Origin: Gracilaria vermiculophylla
Taxonomy: Eukaryota; Rhodophyta; Florideophyceae; Gracilariales; Gracilariaceae
Reading direction: 5' to 3'
Assembly (NCBI GenBank): GCA_019155205.2
Contig: JAHNZQ020003147.1
Location: 959,380-1,023,379, forward strand
Length of the DNA stretch: 64,000 nucleotides
Part shown: one piece after another, positions 1 to 10,800 of the stretch
How the letters are laid out: each line of letters begins with the position of its first letter
Numbering within the stretch: the first letter of the stretch is position 1
Made by a program: the position numbers and the translations under genes
Notes under the pieces: generated by a model
The model's input: only the letters and a program-made list of their open reading frames with translations
Databases searched by the model: none
What the model was told of the DNA's origin: nothing

Positions 1-209
1 CCCGTTCCTCCCCATACGCGTATTAACCACCCCCACCCTCCCCAAGTAACCCTACCTTGTGGCCCCCCCTTCTTTCCCCCCCCCCCCCCCCCCCTCCCCC
101 TTGCAACCGAAACATCCTCCCGAAAATTCCTACCATGTACAAACACCACGCACCCCCCCATCTCATCCACCACGCGCCCCAGCAGCGTCGCAAAACGCTT
201 CAATGCTTT
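1..209. repeat. C-rich low-complexity stretch
   Basis: Pyrimidine-rich sequence with an uninterrupted run of about 19 C at 76-94. It lies downstream of the stop codon of the first minus-strand gene. Short open frames here encode only proline/histidine-rich low-complexity peptides, so I see no gene. Confidence 0.7.
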
Positions 210-1631
210 TCACCTTCCGAATGGCCATCGTTTCACGCTGCTCTCAGCCTGTCCAAGAAAACTGCGCACCGGCCCAAAGTTGCCCTCCCGTGGCAGCAAG
301 CAAAGTATGCCGGCACCGATCACCACCACCACCAACATTCCCGCTATACTCGCTCCCACAGTGGCTGCCGTTGACCGAATTGCGCTGCCGCCACTACCGT
401 TCGATTTGAACACCGTCAGTCTCGGTCTCAGACGTACCAGAATGTCCGTGTGCCCGGACGCCCACAGCTCGTGGTCTAGTTTTCTTGAGCGAACCAAGCC
501 CGCCACAAGCCGCACCGTCTCCAGTCTTTGAGTCTTTGGCACCACCACTCCAATGTCCATCATGAACGGGCCATTTTCGTTTTCCTCAACCTCTGGCGCC
601 ACATACATGACCCACCATACGTTTTCTGCTGTGTTTGTCTCGGCCGCGCATGATGCCTTAATGATATCAACCACTCCTTTTGTAATCCCGCTGATAGGTG
701 CCGACATCCTGAACAGCAGATCCACCCCGACCTGGTCTCTAGCTTTGTCCGGCTCTGTTTCTGCTCCCACAAGTGTAACTTTGGGCAGTAACGTGATATT
801 CACATCTCGAGCCCCGCTGTCCAGTATCGCTTGGGAAAGCGCCCCGCGAGAAACGTACTCCCCACCCCGTTTCACCACCGTATCCGTTTCATTTTCGCCT
901 CCAACATGAACTAACGTGGCAATGTACTGCCCGAGAGTGGAGTTGAGCACTGCCAGTTCGGGCATGTACCAGCTTTGCGGCTCTGTCAATGTGTCTGTTG
1001 CGTCTCCAATGAACCACAGGATAGCGTCCTTCAGCACGGGCGGGAACAGTATTGTCGGCGATTGCACGTACAGATCCAGGATCTGTGAGAATTCTTCCCC
1101 CTCTGCAATGGAGGGCCATACATCCACAAGCTCTGTCACGCTAGACTCTGTTTCTTGCGAAAGGCTCACGTTGTTTGCACCCGTTTCTGAGTTCGTTGTC
1201 GTGAACTGCATGTCCGGCAGCCCCAGTCTCGAAAACTCTTCATCGAGTTTGCCGCTGTCGATGAAATCCAATGCCGAGGCTTCCAATGCAGCCGCGCCAT
1301 CAGTTGGGACAACAACGGTGAGCGTGATGAGGAACAAAGACTTGGAACTATCAACAACCAACCCCTGGGTGTACACCCAGTTTTTCAGGGGGATTCCAAT
1401 GTTTTCGGAAAGAAGTAGCCTTGCTGCGTTTATGACATCGATTGAAAACCCGAGCTTTGGGGATGTGAAGCTGATTGATAGAGAAAATATGGTGTGCCCA
1501 TCGTCGAGTTCGGGCGGCGGGTCAGGCGGTGGCGCCTCCGAGGCTTGAGCTGTCACCCCTGCCGCAGCAATGAAAATGACAATGCTGCTTATCGCTACTC
1601 TGACCAGAGCCGAACGTTGTAGTGCTCTCAT
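210..1631 (-). CDS. Type I membrane protein of unknown function
   Basis: Uninterrupted frame of 473 residues from the ATG at 1631. An in-frame ATG 48 codons upstream exists, but the 1631 start gives a typical signal peptide (MRALQRSALVRV followed by a hydrophobic IVIFIAAAGVTA core), so I prefer it. The signal is followed by a proline/acidic segment, then a large predicted lumenal or extracellular region with several N-x-S/T sites. One hydrophobic span lies near the C-terminus (around GMLVVVVIGAGILCLLP) with a short basic tail. That layout indicates a single-pass protein of the secretory pathway or cell surface. I do not recognise the family. The next gene upstream (SFGH) is on the same strand, about 570 bp away. 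Confidence 0.6.
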   Translation of the reverse strand: MRALQRSALVRVAISSIVIFIAAAGVTAQASEAPPPDPPPELDDGHTIFSLSISFTSPKLGFSIDVINAARLLLSENIGIPLKNWVYTQGLVVDSSKSLFLITLTVVVPTDGAAALEASALDFIDSGKLDEEFSRLGLPDMQFTTTNSETGANNVSLSQETESSVTELVDVWPSIAEGEEFSQILDLYVQSPTILFPPVLKDAILWFIGDATDTLTEPQSWYMPELAVLNSTLGQYIATLVHVGGENETDTVVKRGGEYVSRGALSQAILDSGARDVNITLLPKVTLVGAETEPDKARDQVGVDLLFRMSAPISGITKGVVDIIKASCAAETNTAENVWWVMYVAPEVEENENGPFMMDIGVVVPKTQRLETVRLVAGLVRSRKLDHELWASGHTDILVRLRPRLTVFKSNGSGGSAIRSTAATVGASIAGMLVVVVIGAGILCLLPREGNFGPVRSFLGQAESSVKRWPFGR

Positions 1632-2204
1632 TGGCCTGTGCCTTTCAATGCAGCTCTTTCCCCTGATACGCGCTATTCGTTTGAGCAGTGTACATCGTGC
1701 GCGTATACTATTCAATAGCGTCGACTTTGTTCCCAACAACTCGAATTCCAAGAGCGTGGAAGTGGACGTAGCCAATGGCCCCTGTTTTGACGCTTCTGGA
1801 GGACGTATGCTTCATGCCATGCGACGGCGCGGCCAAATTGTTAAACTTTACTGCAGATGCAACAGGGCTACAACCTTGCCTTTGTGTCTCTTCCAACATA
1901 TTTAGCCATACATATTCTCTCAGCGTCCCTTTGACGAATGGCGTTTCTCCGCCTGCGTTTCCGCGACTGTTGCCTGGTCCTTTTTGCCAACAACAACTGT
2001 TATTCTCTCTCGCGATATGCAACGTACGCCTTTTGCACCAACACCAGGCGCACACTTTATTGCGCGTCCTTCAATGCTACACTCGATTGTATGCTACTCT
2101 CAACGGCGGCTTGCAGGTTGTTCTGCGTGTGGGCAAAAGCGTCCAGCTGTAACGTCTGTGTGGATTACTATCAATTCCTATTTAAAGTATCGTTGTCGCC
2201 CATG
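1632..2204. other. Intergenic region, no gene seen
   Basis: Separates the start of the membrane-protein gene from the 3' end of SFGH. Several overlapping short frames occur on both strands, but none has recognisable domains. It should hold the promoter of the membrane-protein gene and the SFGH 3' UTR. Confidence 0.5.
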
Positions 2205-3143
2205 CTACTTGTGCAGCGCCGCCGCATGGAACTCAATATGCGTCTGAACAAATGTCTGAATGAAGTAGTACGAATGGTCATATCCGTCAGCCATAACAAG
2301 CGCAGCCTTTCTCATCAGTTTCAGTGAAAAACAAACGAAGAGTTAGTCATCCTGAGACATGTCCCATATGCACTTCGCAAATGCATCACTTACCTTCTGC
2401 CCAACTTTTTCACACGCCTGGATGAAGTTTCCAGGCATCAACTGAGTCTCTAGAAACTCATCAGCATCGCCCTGATGAATAAGAATGGAATCAAAACTGG
2501 CCCCCTTCGCTAGAACGAGCTCAGTCGGATCATAATTCTTCCATTTCTCAGTGTCTTCTCCCAAGTAGTTTCCAAAGCATTTCTTACCCCATGGACAAAG
2601 CATTGGATTGGAGATCGGGGAGAAGGCTGATACTGATTTAAAAACACCAGGATTACGGAATGCCAATGACAAGGCCCCCATGCCGCCCATTGAATGTCCG
2701 AATATAGAACACTTTTGCAGGTTGGCCTTGTCGCCAAGAAGCTCTTCAATTACTTTCGGAAGCTCGCATACAACATAGTCGTGCATTTGATAGTGTTCAA
2801 AGCCGTTTTGTGTCGCGTTGACGTAGAAGCCAGCACCAGTACCAAAATCCCAGCTGTCTTCCTCACCCGGAGCCCCGGCACCGCGAGGAGAGGTGTCAGG
2901 ACAAATTAGAACTATCTTATTGGTAAACGCATACTGCGCCGCACCGGCCTTTATCACAAAGTTCTGATCAGTGCACGTTAAACCGGATAACCAATACAAA
3001 ACAGGTTGTTGTTTAAACGGTGGGAGAATCACGGAAAAGGTGGCTGTCAAACCTTTCAAAGTCGGCGAAGTATGGCTGCAGCGCGTTACATCGCAACCAA
3101 AGGCTTTAGTGGTGGATAGTGTCTTGATGTCGAATGCTGTCAT
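2205..3143 (-). CDS. SFGH: S-formylglutathione hydrolase (esterase D), two exons
   Basis: Hydrolyses S-formylglutathione to glutathione and formate, the last step of glutathione-dependent formaldehyde detoxification; normally cytosolic. Exon 1 (3143-2394, 250 codons) carries the alpha/beta-hydrolase fold, the family motif YWLSGLTCTD, and the nucleophile elbow GHSMGG. The frame as it stands ends soon after this and lacks the catalytic His. A GTAAGT donor at 2393 and an AG at 2308-2307 give an 87-nt phase-0 intron. Exon 2 (2306-2205) supplies the family C-terminus with GYDHSYYF, which holds the catalytic His, and ends in TAG. The spliced length of 283 residues matches the usual 280-285. The catalytic Asp probably lies in HQGDADEF. 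High confidence in identity, good confidence in the splice. Confidence 0.95.
2307..2393 (-). other. Spliceosomal intron in SFGH
   Basis: 87 nt, phase 0. Donor GTAAGT (2393-2388), acceptor ...GAAAG (ending 2307). Removing it joins exon 1 (ending QK) to an exon encoding the conserved GYDHSYYF block. Reading through instead ends after 16 residues unlike the family. Confidence 0.85.
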
Positions 3144-4099
3144 ATTGCTGCAGTATACACTTTGACCAACGACACGGGTTCTATCGCGGGGAGAAATACG
3201 ATCGCAGAGTGAGGGTGGCGATATTCTTGGTTGGTTCGACGATATTCAACTCGAATCCTTCTGGGACGATCGGGGATTTATGACTAACGTACCCCACGTG
3301 ATCTATCTCATAAATCTGGAGCGCATCAGGTTTTGTGGAAAATCAGACGTTTCGATCCCTAATTGATGGAGCTTAATTGGCTAGGCCATTTAACGTTCCC
3401 ACACGAACTTCTCTAGCTAGCGGATGGACACATCGCGGCCACTCGGATGGCAACAAGGTGAAGTCGCCAATAAAATGGGATGAAGGATATGTCGAGGGCT
3501 CCGAGGGCCAATATGTGCGTTAGTACTAAACTCTTCATTTATACACACATCTGGGAAAGAAGTTGTTTGTCAGCCCGAAGTTGGGGCCCCCAACATTTGC
3601 AGATAAGGTCCTCAATAGACAGGACACGAACTAATTACGTTCATTGATCCGAGAGAAACTCAAACCAGGCACGAAGCAGTCTCTTTGAAATGATTGTCAA
3701 AAGGTGCGCATTTGTGCACAACAGCATATTCTCGGGAACATGGACACTAACTAGGCTGAGGTGGCATTAAATAATGCACAAAACATACGTATGGATATAA
3801 CGGTGTGAGGCATTGTTTTTGCAAGAGACAAGTAGAACGAGTGATGCATTGAGTGTAAGTATGAGCCATGATGCAAAGCATTTTTGTCGACTATGCGCAA
3901 ACTGTCCAGAACCTCCGGGAAAGGACGGGCATTTGGAGAGGCTCTTTGGTTTTATCACAGATCGCAGGAATGGCTGCTCAGGACATGACGCGTTAATTCA
4001 GTAGACTCATGCTACCTTACTTTAGATACAAGAAACACATATTTCTACCGTTTCGCCAACACTAATCATTGCTGAAAACAAACGACACATCGGAACACT
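3144..4099. other. Intergenic region, no gene seen
   Basis: About 950 bp between the SFGH start codon and the metacaspase stop codon. It should contain the SFGH promoter and metacaspase 3' UTR. Only frames of about 60 codons occur, with no recognisable domain. Confidence 0.5.
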
Positions 4100-5570
4100 T
4101 TAGCAAATAAACACATCCTTGGCCCTCGAGTCGGAACATTCCAAGCATGGATTCTGCGAGAAACCGCCCTTGGATAATTCCGCTCGCACCTGAGAAACCA
4201 GATCATAGTAGGATATCTCCGGGTTCTTCTCGTGTACTGTGGTGAGCGTTTTCGTCAAAGCACCGAAGGCATCCCCGCCAGGAGGACGCACATCCGCGCT
4301 GGTCTCATCGGCCTGGCACCCGGTGATAAGCGTGCACACGTCCGGCGTCATCGGCTCATGTTTGGGGTTGTACTGCGGCGCTTCGGGGTCAGTCTGCGAT
4401 TGAAGCCCTAGGTCGCCCATTAATCCGGAAAGTGCGGCAACGGGGTCAGAGCCCTGAGAAGAAGAATGCTGCGAAGCACCGCCACCGCCACCGCCACCGC
4501 CTAAGAACGAGGAAAACGGATTGCCGCCTGAGGAACCACTTTTCCTACCGCCTCCCATCAAAGAACCGACGAGAGCACCACCCGATCCGCCAAGGAGAGA
4601 GGATAACGGGTTGCCGCCACCGCCACCGCCGCCGCCAGAATAGCCGCCGCTAGAATGACCACCGCCGGAATAAGACGAATTGCCTCCCGAAGCGGACATC
4701 TTGCTGGACAGCACGGAGCCGAGCATTCCGAAGATAGGATTATTAGACTGGCCCTGCTGTTTCTGGAGCTGCTTCAAGGCAAATTTCATCATGAGCTTGC
4801 CAGCGGTGCCTCCAAACACCTGGGCCATGGCTCCGTTAACTCCAGAGCTTGTGGGCTGCACCGGTTTTCCGAGCTTCTGGGACATGACGTCGCAAATGGT
4901 GGAGATCGGAAGCGAGCGCGGGGAGTGATCCACCTCGTACCCGCGACTTCCACCAAGGATGCTGAGCAGGGAGGAGCTCTCCTGCTGAGACTCGGAACTG
5001 TGGGCATCTTTGGCGCCCTCGATGGCGACCTCGGTTCCGTCGAGCATGGATCCCGAGTGGCAGCAGTCCGTGACGACGGTGGCATTGACGCCCGGCGGAA
5101 GCTTGGAAAAGTACTGCTTGAGATCGTCATCAGCCATGAGGAAGAGCTCGTCCAAGACAATGGCTTCATCGAGATTATCGGCTTCATGGTCGTCGTCATC
5201 GGCCGGGACCTGCGTCCCGTGGCCGCTGAAATGCATGAAGATGATGTCGCCTTCCTCGCGATCGGAGCACAGCCAGTCCAGGGCCTTCTTGACGTTCTTG
5301 TGGTTGGGCACGTCGCAGTTATCATCGTCATCGACAAGCATCTTTATGTCGTCGTCGTCGAAACCCTTGCTTCGCACAAGATCGTACATGATTCGGGCGT
5401 CATTGCAGCACCCCTTGACTGAGGCAGGGAAGTGGGGCGGAGTTAGTGGGGATGCAAGGCAAGCGACGCCTAGACGGCGAGCAGAGATTTAAAAAAGAAG
5501 ACGATCACTTACGAGCTGCCTCAGGGTTGTTGACATAGTTTATACCGATAATAACGGCGTACTTGCCCAT
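4100..5570 (-). CDS. MCA: Type II metacaspase, two exons
   Basis: Cysteine protease of clan CD. Characterised family members are calcium-activated and cleave after Arg/Lys in stress and cell-death responses. Exon 1 (5570-5513) encodes MGKYAVIIGINYVNNPEAA; a 94-nt phase-1 intron follows; exon 2 (5418-4100) begins LKGCCNDARIMYDL. The spliced protein has 458 residues. The p20 domain starts at residue 1 without a prodomain. The dyad is His86 (FSGHG) and Cys139 (DCCHSG), the positions known for Arabidopsis MC4. A long linker separates p20 from p10, which includes LITGCQADETSADV and ends in FIC as plant type II enzymes do. No prodomain plus a long linker defines type II. The linker contains an unusual Gly/Ser-rich block (around 4450-4680). 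Divergent from the SDR-like gene. Confidence 0.93.
5419..5512 (-). other. Spliceosomal intron in the metacaspase gene
   Basis: 94 nt, phase 1. GTAAGT donor at 5512-5507, a CTAAC branch-like motif, a pyrimidine-rich stretch, and a CAG acceptor ending at 5419. Splicing creates the Leu codon that joins NPEAA to KGCCNDA, exactly as expected for the family. Confidence 0.9.
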
Positions 5571-6839
5571 GTTCGATGCGTTGGAGCCGGGAAGGGGGGA
5601 GGGGAAAGGGCAAGAAGGCGCGGAGACAAGCGACAAATGCGAGACGCAGCGGGTGCGGCAGCGGGTACCGGCAGGGCTGGCTTGAATCGCCAAGGAGATG
5701 TGGCGCGCGGGGGGTGCGGCTATAATTGCGGTCGTAGTCGGCTGACATGGGCTGTTAGCGCTCAGAGGCGCCCGCTGCCGGCGCGCTGACCAAGATTCGA
5801 ACGGTAGCTGCGGTGGGACACGCGCCGTGCAACGTGTTGGCCGTTCACGGGCCGGCGGAAAAATCGACGTTGGTGGATCTCCGTCATCGGGCGTCAGCAT
5901 GATAAGCTTCCGTCGTCGGCAGTTGCGCACGTTGACTGCGCCCGCGTCTCGGGCGCGGCGCGCCTCCAATGCATGCGGCCGGCGAAGCTGCGCCGCGGCC
6001 CAACGTGTCGCTCATCGACGCACTGCCCGAGAGGGCTGATATCACGCACACGGCGCCGGATGTGTCCGCCAGCGAGCGATGACATCATCATACGGAACCG
6101 CCCAGCGGCACGATCAGTGCGTCATGTGCACGAGCCTGCGCGCGCACTGCGCTCTCGCTGGTCAGCATCACCCGTAACAAACCGCGCCGTGCTGCAGCAG
6201 CCATACACCAATGTGGACGCCACTAGGCGCGCAAACCGCAGTGGTGCTGTTCGGCGGACAGTCCAAAGTACATGGAACTGGAAAGATTCCAGTTGGAAAA
6301 CGCGTTCATTCACGGTGCAGCATTTACGCAGAGAGCTAAAATACGACGACCATGGCAACCGAAGCGGCCGATGGAGCTGCTGCGGTGTGCTGCAGACGGT
6401 ATCGCCCCTCCATGGCCTCCACTCATGGCCACGGCCCACGCTGTCATCACAGAGCTCGCCGCGGCGGCGCCGGCATCCGGGCGGGAGACGAGAGCGAGCA
6501 TCCGTTGTTCTCATCTCACCCCCAAAGCACCGAGCGTGCGGCGGGTGGCACCGCTGCGCGCACGCGTGCCCGCGATGTGCGCCACAGGTGCGCGGCGCGC
6601 GAACAGACACGCGGCAGGTCACGCCGAGATGCGCAGCGCAACGCGCGACAGCGCACGCGCACGTGCCGCCGCAACAACCCTGCGCCGCCGCACGCGCGCA
6701 GGTGGAGATCGCGTGCGCGCACCGCCATGCGCTTTCCTCCGCCACGCCGCACTGCACCGCATCGCCCCGCGCGCCAACGCCGCAGCCGCCCCCACCCCCG
6801 CCCGCGCGCCCGCCCGACGCCGCCTGCCGCCCTGCTCCC
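5571..6839. promoter_or_regulatory. Divergent intergenic region, metacaspase/SDR
   Basis: GC-rich 1.27-kb stretch between two head-to-head genes. Several long open frames cross it on both strands, including one continuous with the downstream SDR frame, but their translations are Arg/Ala/Pro/His-rich and look like by-products of base composition. Presumably 5' UTRs and promoters; I cannot name any element. Confidence 0.4.
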
Positions 6840-7691
6840 ATGGCGTTCATCAGCTGCACCCCGCTGCCAGTGCGCGTGCCGCTCCCGCTCGCAAACCGCT
6901 GCCGCGCCCTCCACCGCCCCCGCCCTGCCACCATGACGCTCGACGTCATCCTCACCGGCGCGGCCGGCCGCACCGGCCGTCTTGTTTTTGAAAAACTGCT
7001 GTCCGACCCGGCCAACTTCTCCGTCACCGGCATGGTGCGCGACGTTCAAGCCGCCAGCGAGGTGCTGTCCGCCGCCGATCGCCTTGTGCACGGAGACGTC
7101 ACCAAGCCCGAAACATTAGAGAAGCCCTTCGCCGCCAAGGACGCGCTCATCATCCTCACAAGCGCCGTCCCGCGCATCGTGCCCTCCCCGGAGGGCACAC
7201 CGCCGCAGTTCACATACGATCCCGACGGCATGCCGGAGTTCGTCGACTGGCACGGCGCAAAGAACCAGATCGACACAGCCATTCGTCTCGGCGTCAAGCA
7301 CGTCATCTTCGTCGGCTCCATGGGAAGCACAGAGGAGAACAACCCTCTCAATCGTCTGGGCAACGGCAACATTTTGCGCTTCAAAAGGAAGGCCGAGCTC
7401 TACCTCATTGACTCCGCCGTTGCCTACACAATAATCAACCCGGCCGGCTTATCCAACGAGCCAGAGCACGAACGAGAGCTCGTTGTGGGCTCAAATGATG
7501 AGTTATTCACCGTGTTCGAAAGGGGGCAGTGTGCCATTCCGCGCGGAGATGTTGCACGTGTCGTCGTCTCTGCACTTCTTGCCCCCAACGCAAAGAATAA
7601 AGCCATGGACCTTGCTGCCAGACCCAAGGGTGACGGCACCGTCACTGAAAACCCTGCTACATTGTTTGATTTGGTCGGCCCACACATATAA
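6840..7691 (+). CDS. NAD(P)-binding SDR-like protein (atypical, NmrA/At5g02240-like), possibly plastid-targeted
   Basis: Rossmann-fold protein. The dinucleotide-binding motif TGAAGRTGR sits directly after an internal Met (6933), followed by strand/helix alternation, a VGSMGST segment, and YTIINPAGL, as in atypical short-chain dehydrogenases/NmrA-like proteins. The enzyme substrate cannot be read from the sequence. Two starts are plausible. ATG 6933 has a good GCCACC context and begins right at the Rossmann strand. ATG 6840 adds 31 residues (MAFISCTPLP..., Arg/Pro-rich, no acidic residues) that look like a red-algal plastid transit peptide with Phe near the N-terminus. I list the longer form, 283 residues. 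The open frame continues upstream, but that part looks like noise. Convergent with the SNF2 gene, 156 bp between stops. Confidence 0.8.
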   Translation: MAFISCTPLPVRVPLPLANRCRALHRPRPATMTLDVILTGAAGRTGRLVFEKLLSDPANFSVTGMVRDVQAASEVLSAADRLVHGDVTKPETLEKPFAAKDALIILTSAVPRIVPSPEGTPPQFTYDPDGMPEFVDWHGAKNQIDTAIRLGVKHVIFVGSMGSTEENNPLNRLGNGNILRFKRKAELYLIDSAVAYTIINPAGLSNEPEHERELVVGSNDELFTVFERGQCAIPRGDVARVVVSALLAPNAKNKAMDLAARPKGDGTVTENPATLFDLVGPHI

Positions 7692-7714
7692 CCTCGCACA
7701 CTCTTAACTAGCGC

Positions 7715-7732
7715 AGCATCCTTGTGGATGCT
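7715..7732 (+). other. Stem-loop just downstream of the SDR stop codon
   Basis: Perfect 7-bp inverted repeat AGCATCC-TTGT-GGATGCT with a 4-nt loop, 23 nt after the TAA. It could fold in the 3' UTR and affect 3'-end formation; function is inferred only. Confidence 0.45.
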
Positions 7733-7847
7733 ATGTCTTGCTTGTCGTCAAGTTTTACACAATTAAAAAGAAGCCCCGGCTACGTGTAAACAAAATTAGG
7801 CATGCTTAAAGCTATTTCCCTTCTCATGTCGTTTTCAAACAACTGCT

Positions 7848-10800
7848 TCAGCTGTCCGCTGCTTTCCCGTCCTCATTTGCTCCCTTCTCACCTTCATTAC
7901 TTTGTCGTGCGTCTTTTGAGACACCACCACCGTTCCTCTGCTTCCCTTCCGCCGCAGTGGCTTCGCCCTTCTCTCCAGGTGCCGCATGTGACCGCCCGAG
8001 TTTCCCACCTGAATGCGGCCTGTTTCCCATCGTTCGATACGTGGAGTTGCCATCTGACCAACCTCCAAATCCTCTTATGTATCCTGAACTTCCGTACCGA
8101 GCATTTTGATTACGCTGAGACCCTTGCAATTGCCCTGCTCTCAGTTGCCCTGGTCTGCTCCCCCCGGATCTCGCGGGCCCGGGTCTTTGACGTGACATCG
8201 TCATCGATCCGCCATCCTGATTCGCGAAATGTCCGATTGAAGGACGGTGAATGGGCGGCGGTCCACTCATGCCACTCTGACCATTCGAGAATCCCGGAGG
8301 ACAAGGAGCATATGCCATATGAGTGCCACCGTTGTTTGCGTCATCCGCTAAATTTCTTCCCTCACCTCCGTTCGAGTTTCCATTACCTCCACCTTTGCTG
8401 AGATCACCTCCATGATGATGAGGGGGATAAGCTCCTTGTCTGCCGAGAGGTTGCCCACGTGGTCCACTACCTGACCGAATATGCAGCCCTTGGCCTAATG
8501 CCTCTGACGGCGGCGGCGGCGGCGGTGGTGGTGGTGGTGGTGGTGGTGGCGGCGGTGGTGGCGGCGGCGGCGGTGGCATTGCCATGGACAGCGGACCCCC
8601 GTGGTGAGACGGGTGTCCCATGTGATTTGAAGGAACGAAAGGCTGAGAGTGTGACATATTCTGTGCACCCATGGGAGGATTGCCCATGTGGTGCGGTGGT
8701 GGCGGCATTCTTCGAGGTACACCCATATGCTGCGGAACACCCATATGCTGCGGGGGCGGCGGCATCATTGGCATAGGAGGCATGTGCTGGGGATTAGTCA
8801 TCTGTTGCGGAGGCATGCGCGGCATTGAATTCATCATCTGCATTTGACTTATATGAGGGGGCGGCATATGTTGCTGCAATTGCATGTGTGACTGAGGCGG
8901 TGGTGGAGGAGGCGGAGGCATGTGCGGATGTATCTGTGGAGCCATACCCATTCGCTGACACGCTGCCATTTGCTGAGCCATCTGCTGAGCAGCAACCAAG
9001 TGAGGTGGGGGTCCCATGTGCGGTGGAGCAAGGGGGGGAGGTCCCATGTGTTTTGGCGCATTCATGCGCTGAGAGTTCAGAAGATGGGAGGGAGGGGCGT
9101 TGATACGTGGTGGACTGTTATAAAGCTGTTGGGCACCCCGGTGCAGAGCGGAGGAGCGGTGTTGTTGTGACGCACGATGCTGGGGAGATATTCGATGAGA
9201 TGGGGAACCTCTTGGGGGCGATGGTCGAGATAGTGGCGGTCCGTTACGATGTTGACTGGAATTGCGTGGTTGCGACGTTGTAACCTGAGAGCTAGACGGA
9301 GGTGGAATCGGAGGTCTCGCATTGGTTGGAGCCGCTGGCGGCTTCTTCGAGTCCTTGTTTTGTGATGTCGCGTTAGCCCTTGAAACACGAGGGATTCTTG
9401 GAAGATCTGGTAACTCATCAAAAAGGCTAGGATCGGCTCTGCTTTTCTTTGCATCTTTTGGATCTTTTGCTTCCTTCCCAGAGTCTTGTCCCTCCTTCCG
9501 TGATTTTAGAGAGGATATCACGTTGGGTAAGCTTCGATCCTTTGACCCTTCAGCAGCTTCTTTCTTGTCTTTTGCTGACACTCCACTCTTTTTTTCCTTT
9601 ATTGCATCCTTTGCAAGCTTTTTGTGTTTCAGTTCTGAGACGCCTTTCTTCTTCACCAAATCCGATTGGATGTTCTTCTTTCTAGGGGGTTTCGGTAGTT
9701 CCTGAGCTTTTTTCGAATCGTCTGGGGCAAGGTTTTCGCCTTTCTTCTCGTTAAATTTCTTTTCTTTTCCTTTGCTTCTGCTTTCATGGGCATCCTCGTC
9801 CTCACTCTGCATGTCACTCACTCGAGATCGTCTAGCTCTTTTAGACTTTACTTCCATAACAGTTGAAGATTCCGTAGCGTCCGGACTGGGACTCTCACTA
9901 CTCGAAATCATCGCTCTTTTTCTTCTCTTATGTAGCAACTTCAACTTACGAGGTTCCTCAGTTACATCAGACGAATCGCTATCTTCAATTATTTTCTTCC
10001 TGTTTGTGCTTGAATTTCGTCTTTTCCCTTTCTTAGATCGATGACGAATCACAGCTTCGTCCGATGATGAACTTCTTCCATCCTCGTCGGATTTCAATTG
10101 CTCAAAACCACCGGTCAACGCTGCGACCTCGGTATGAAGAGCCGCTTTATCTTCATCATTATCGTCCTCATCGTCCTCTTCTATAACCATGTCTTCAGCA
10201 GCAGATGGTACAAAACTGTTCTCGCCGCCTGTTCCGTTTTCATCCTCGACATCATTATATTGTGTGTTTGCAGGCAGTTTAGTAGCGGCAAGTCTTGTCC
10301 CCGTAATTGACTCACTAGCAGGTGACTCTTTAACGTGATCTGCCGATGCAACAGTGTCAGTCCCACCTTCATCCCCTGAAGCTGCGTTAGTTCTAAACCG
10401 CTTTTCCGCAGCAAGGATTTTCTCATTGACGCCGACCCCATTTTTTCTTCTTCTCTTTCGCCGGGTAGTATCCTTCCGAATCGCATCATTCAATGACACT
10501 TCTTCCCCAGCCTCGGATCGCTCCATAAGCTTAATGTATGCTCTCTCGCTCAGCTGGTCAACGCCGTAGCTCACGTTTTCCGTCGCAGCCCGTCTCTTTT
10601 TTGGCCCATTTATCAAGGAGATATCAATGCCCCCGCAAGATCCCCAACTCCCCGCTCCGCTGATAGAAGCCTTTTTTAGTAGGGCTTCCGGAACTTTCGT
10701 CGCCCACTCTGGAATTTCATTGTCAATAAGTAATCGGGACCGGGGCGCAATTTCTCTCCTTCGTTCCTCATCAATTATCATAAACTTGTGAAACTCGGCT

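Noticed and set aside
4655..5422. 255-codon plus-strand frame
   Set aside because: Antisense shadow of the metacaspase exon 2.
5785..5805. AGATTCGAACGG, resembling a reversed tRNA B box
   Set aside because: No pairing T-stem and no cloverleaf on either side.
5973..6839. In-frame upstream extension of the SDR protein by 289 codons
   Set aside because: Arg/Ala/Pro/His-rich low-complexity sequence without domain features; the Rossmann fold starts just after the 6840/6933 ATGs.
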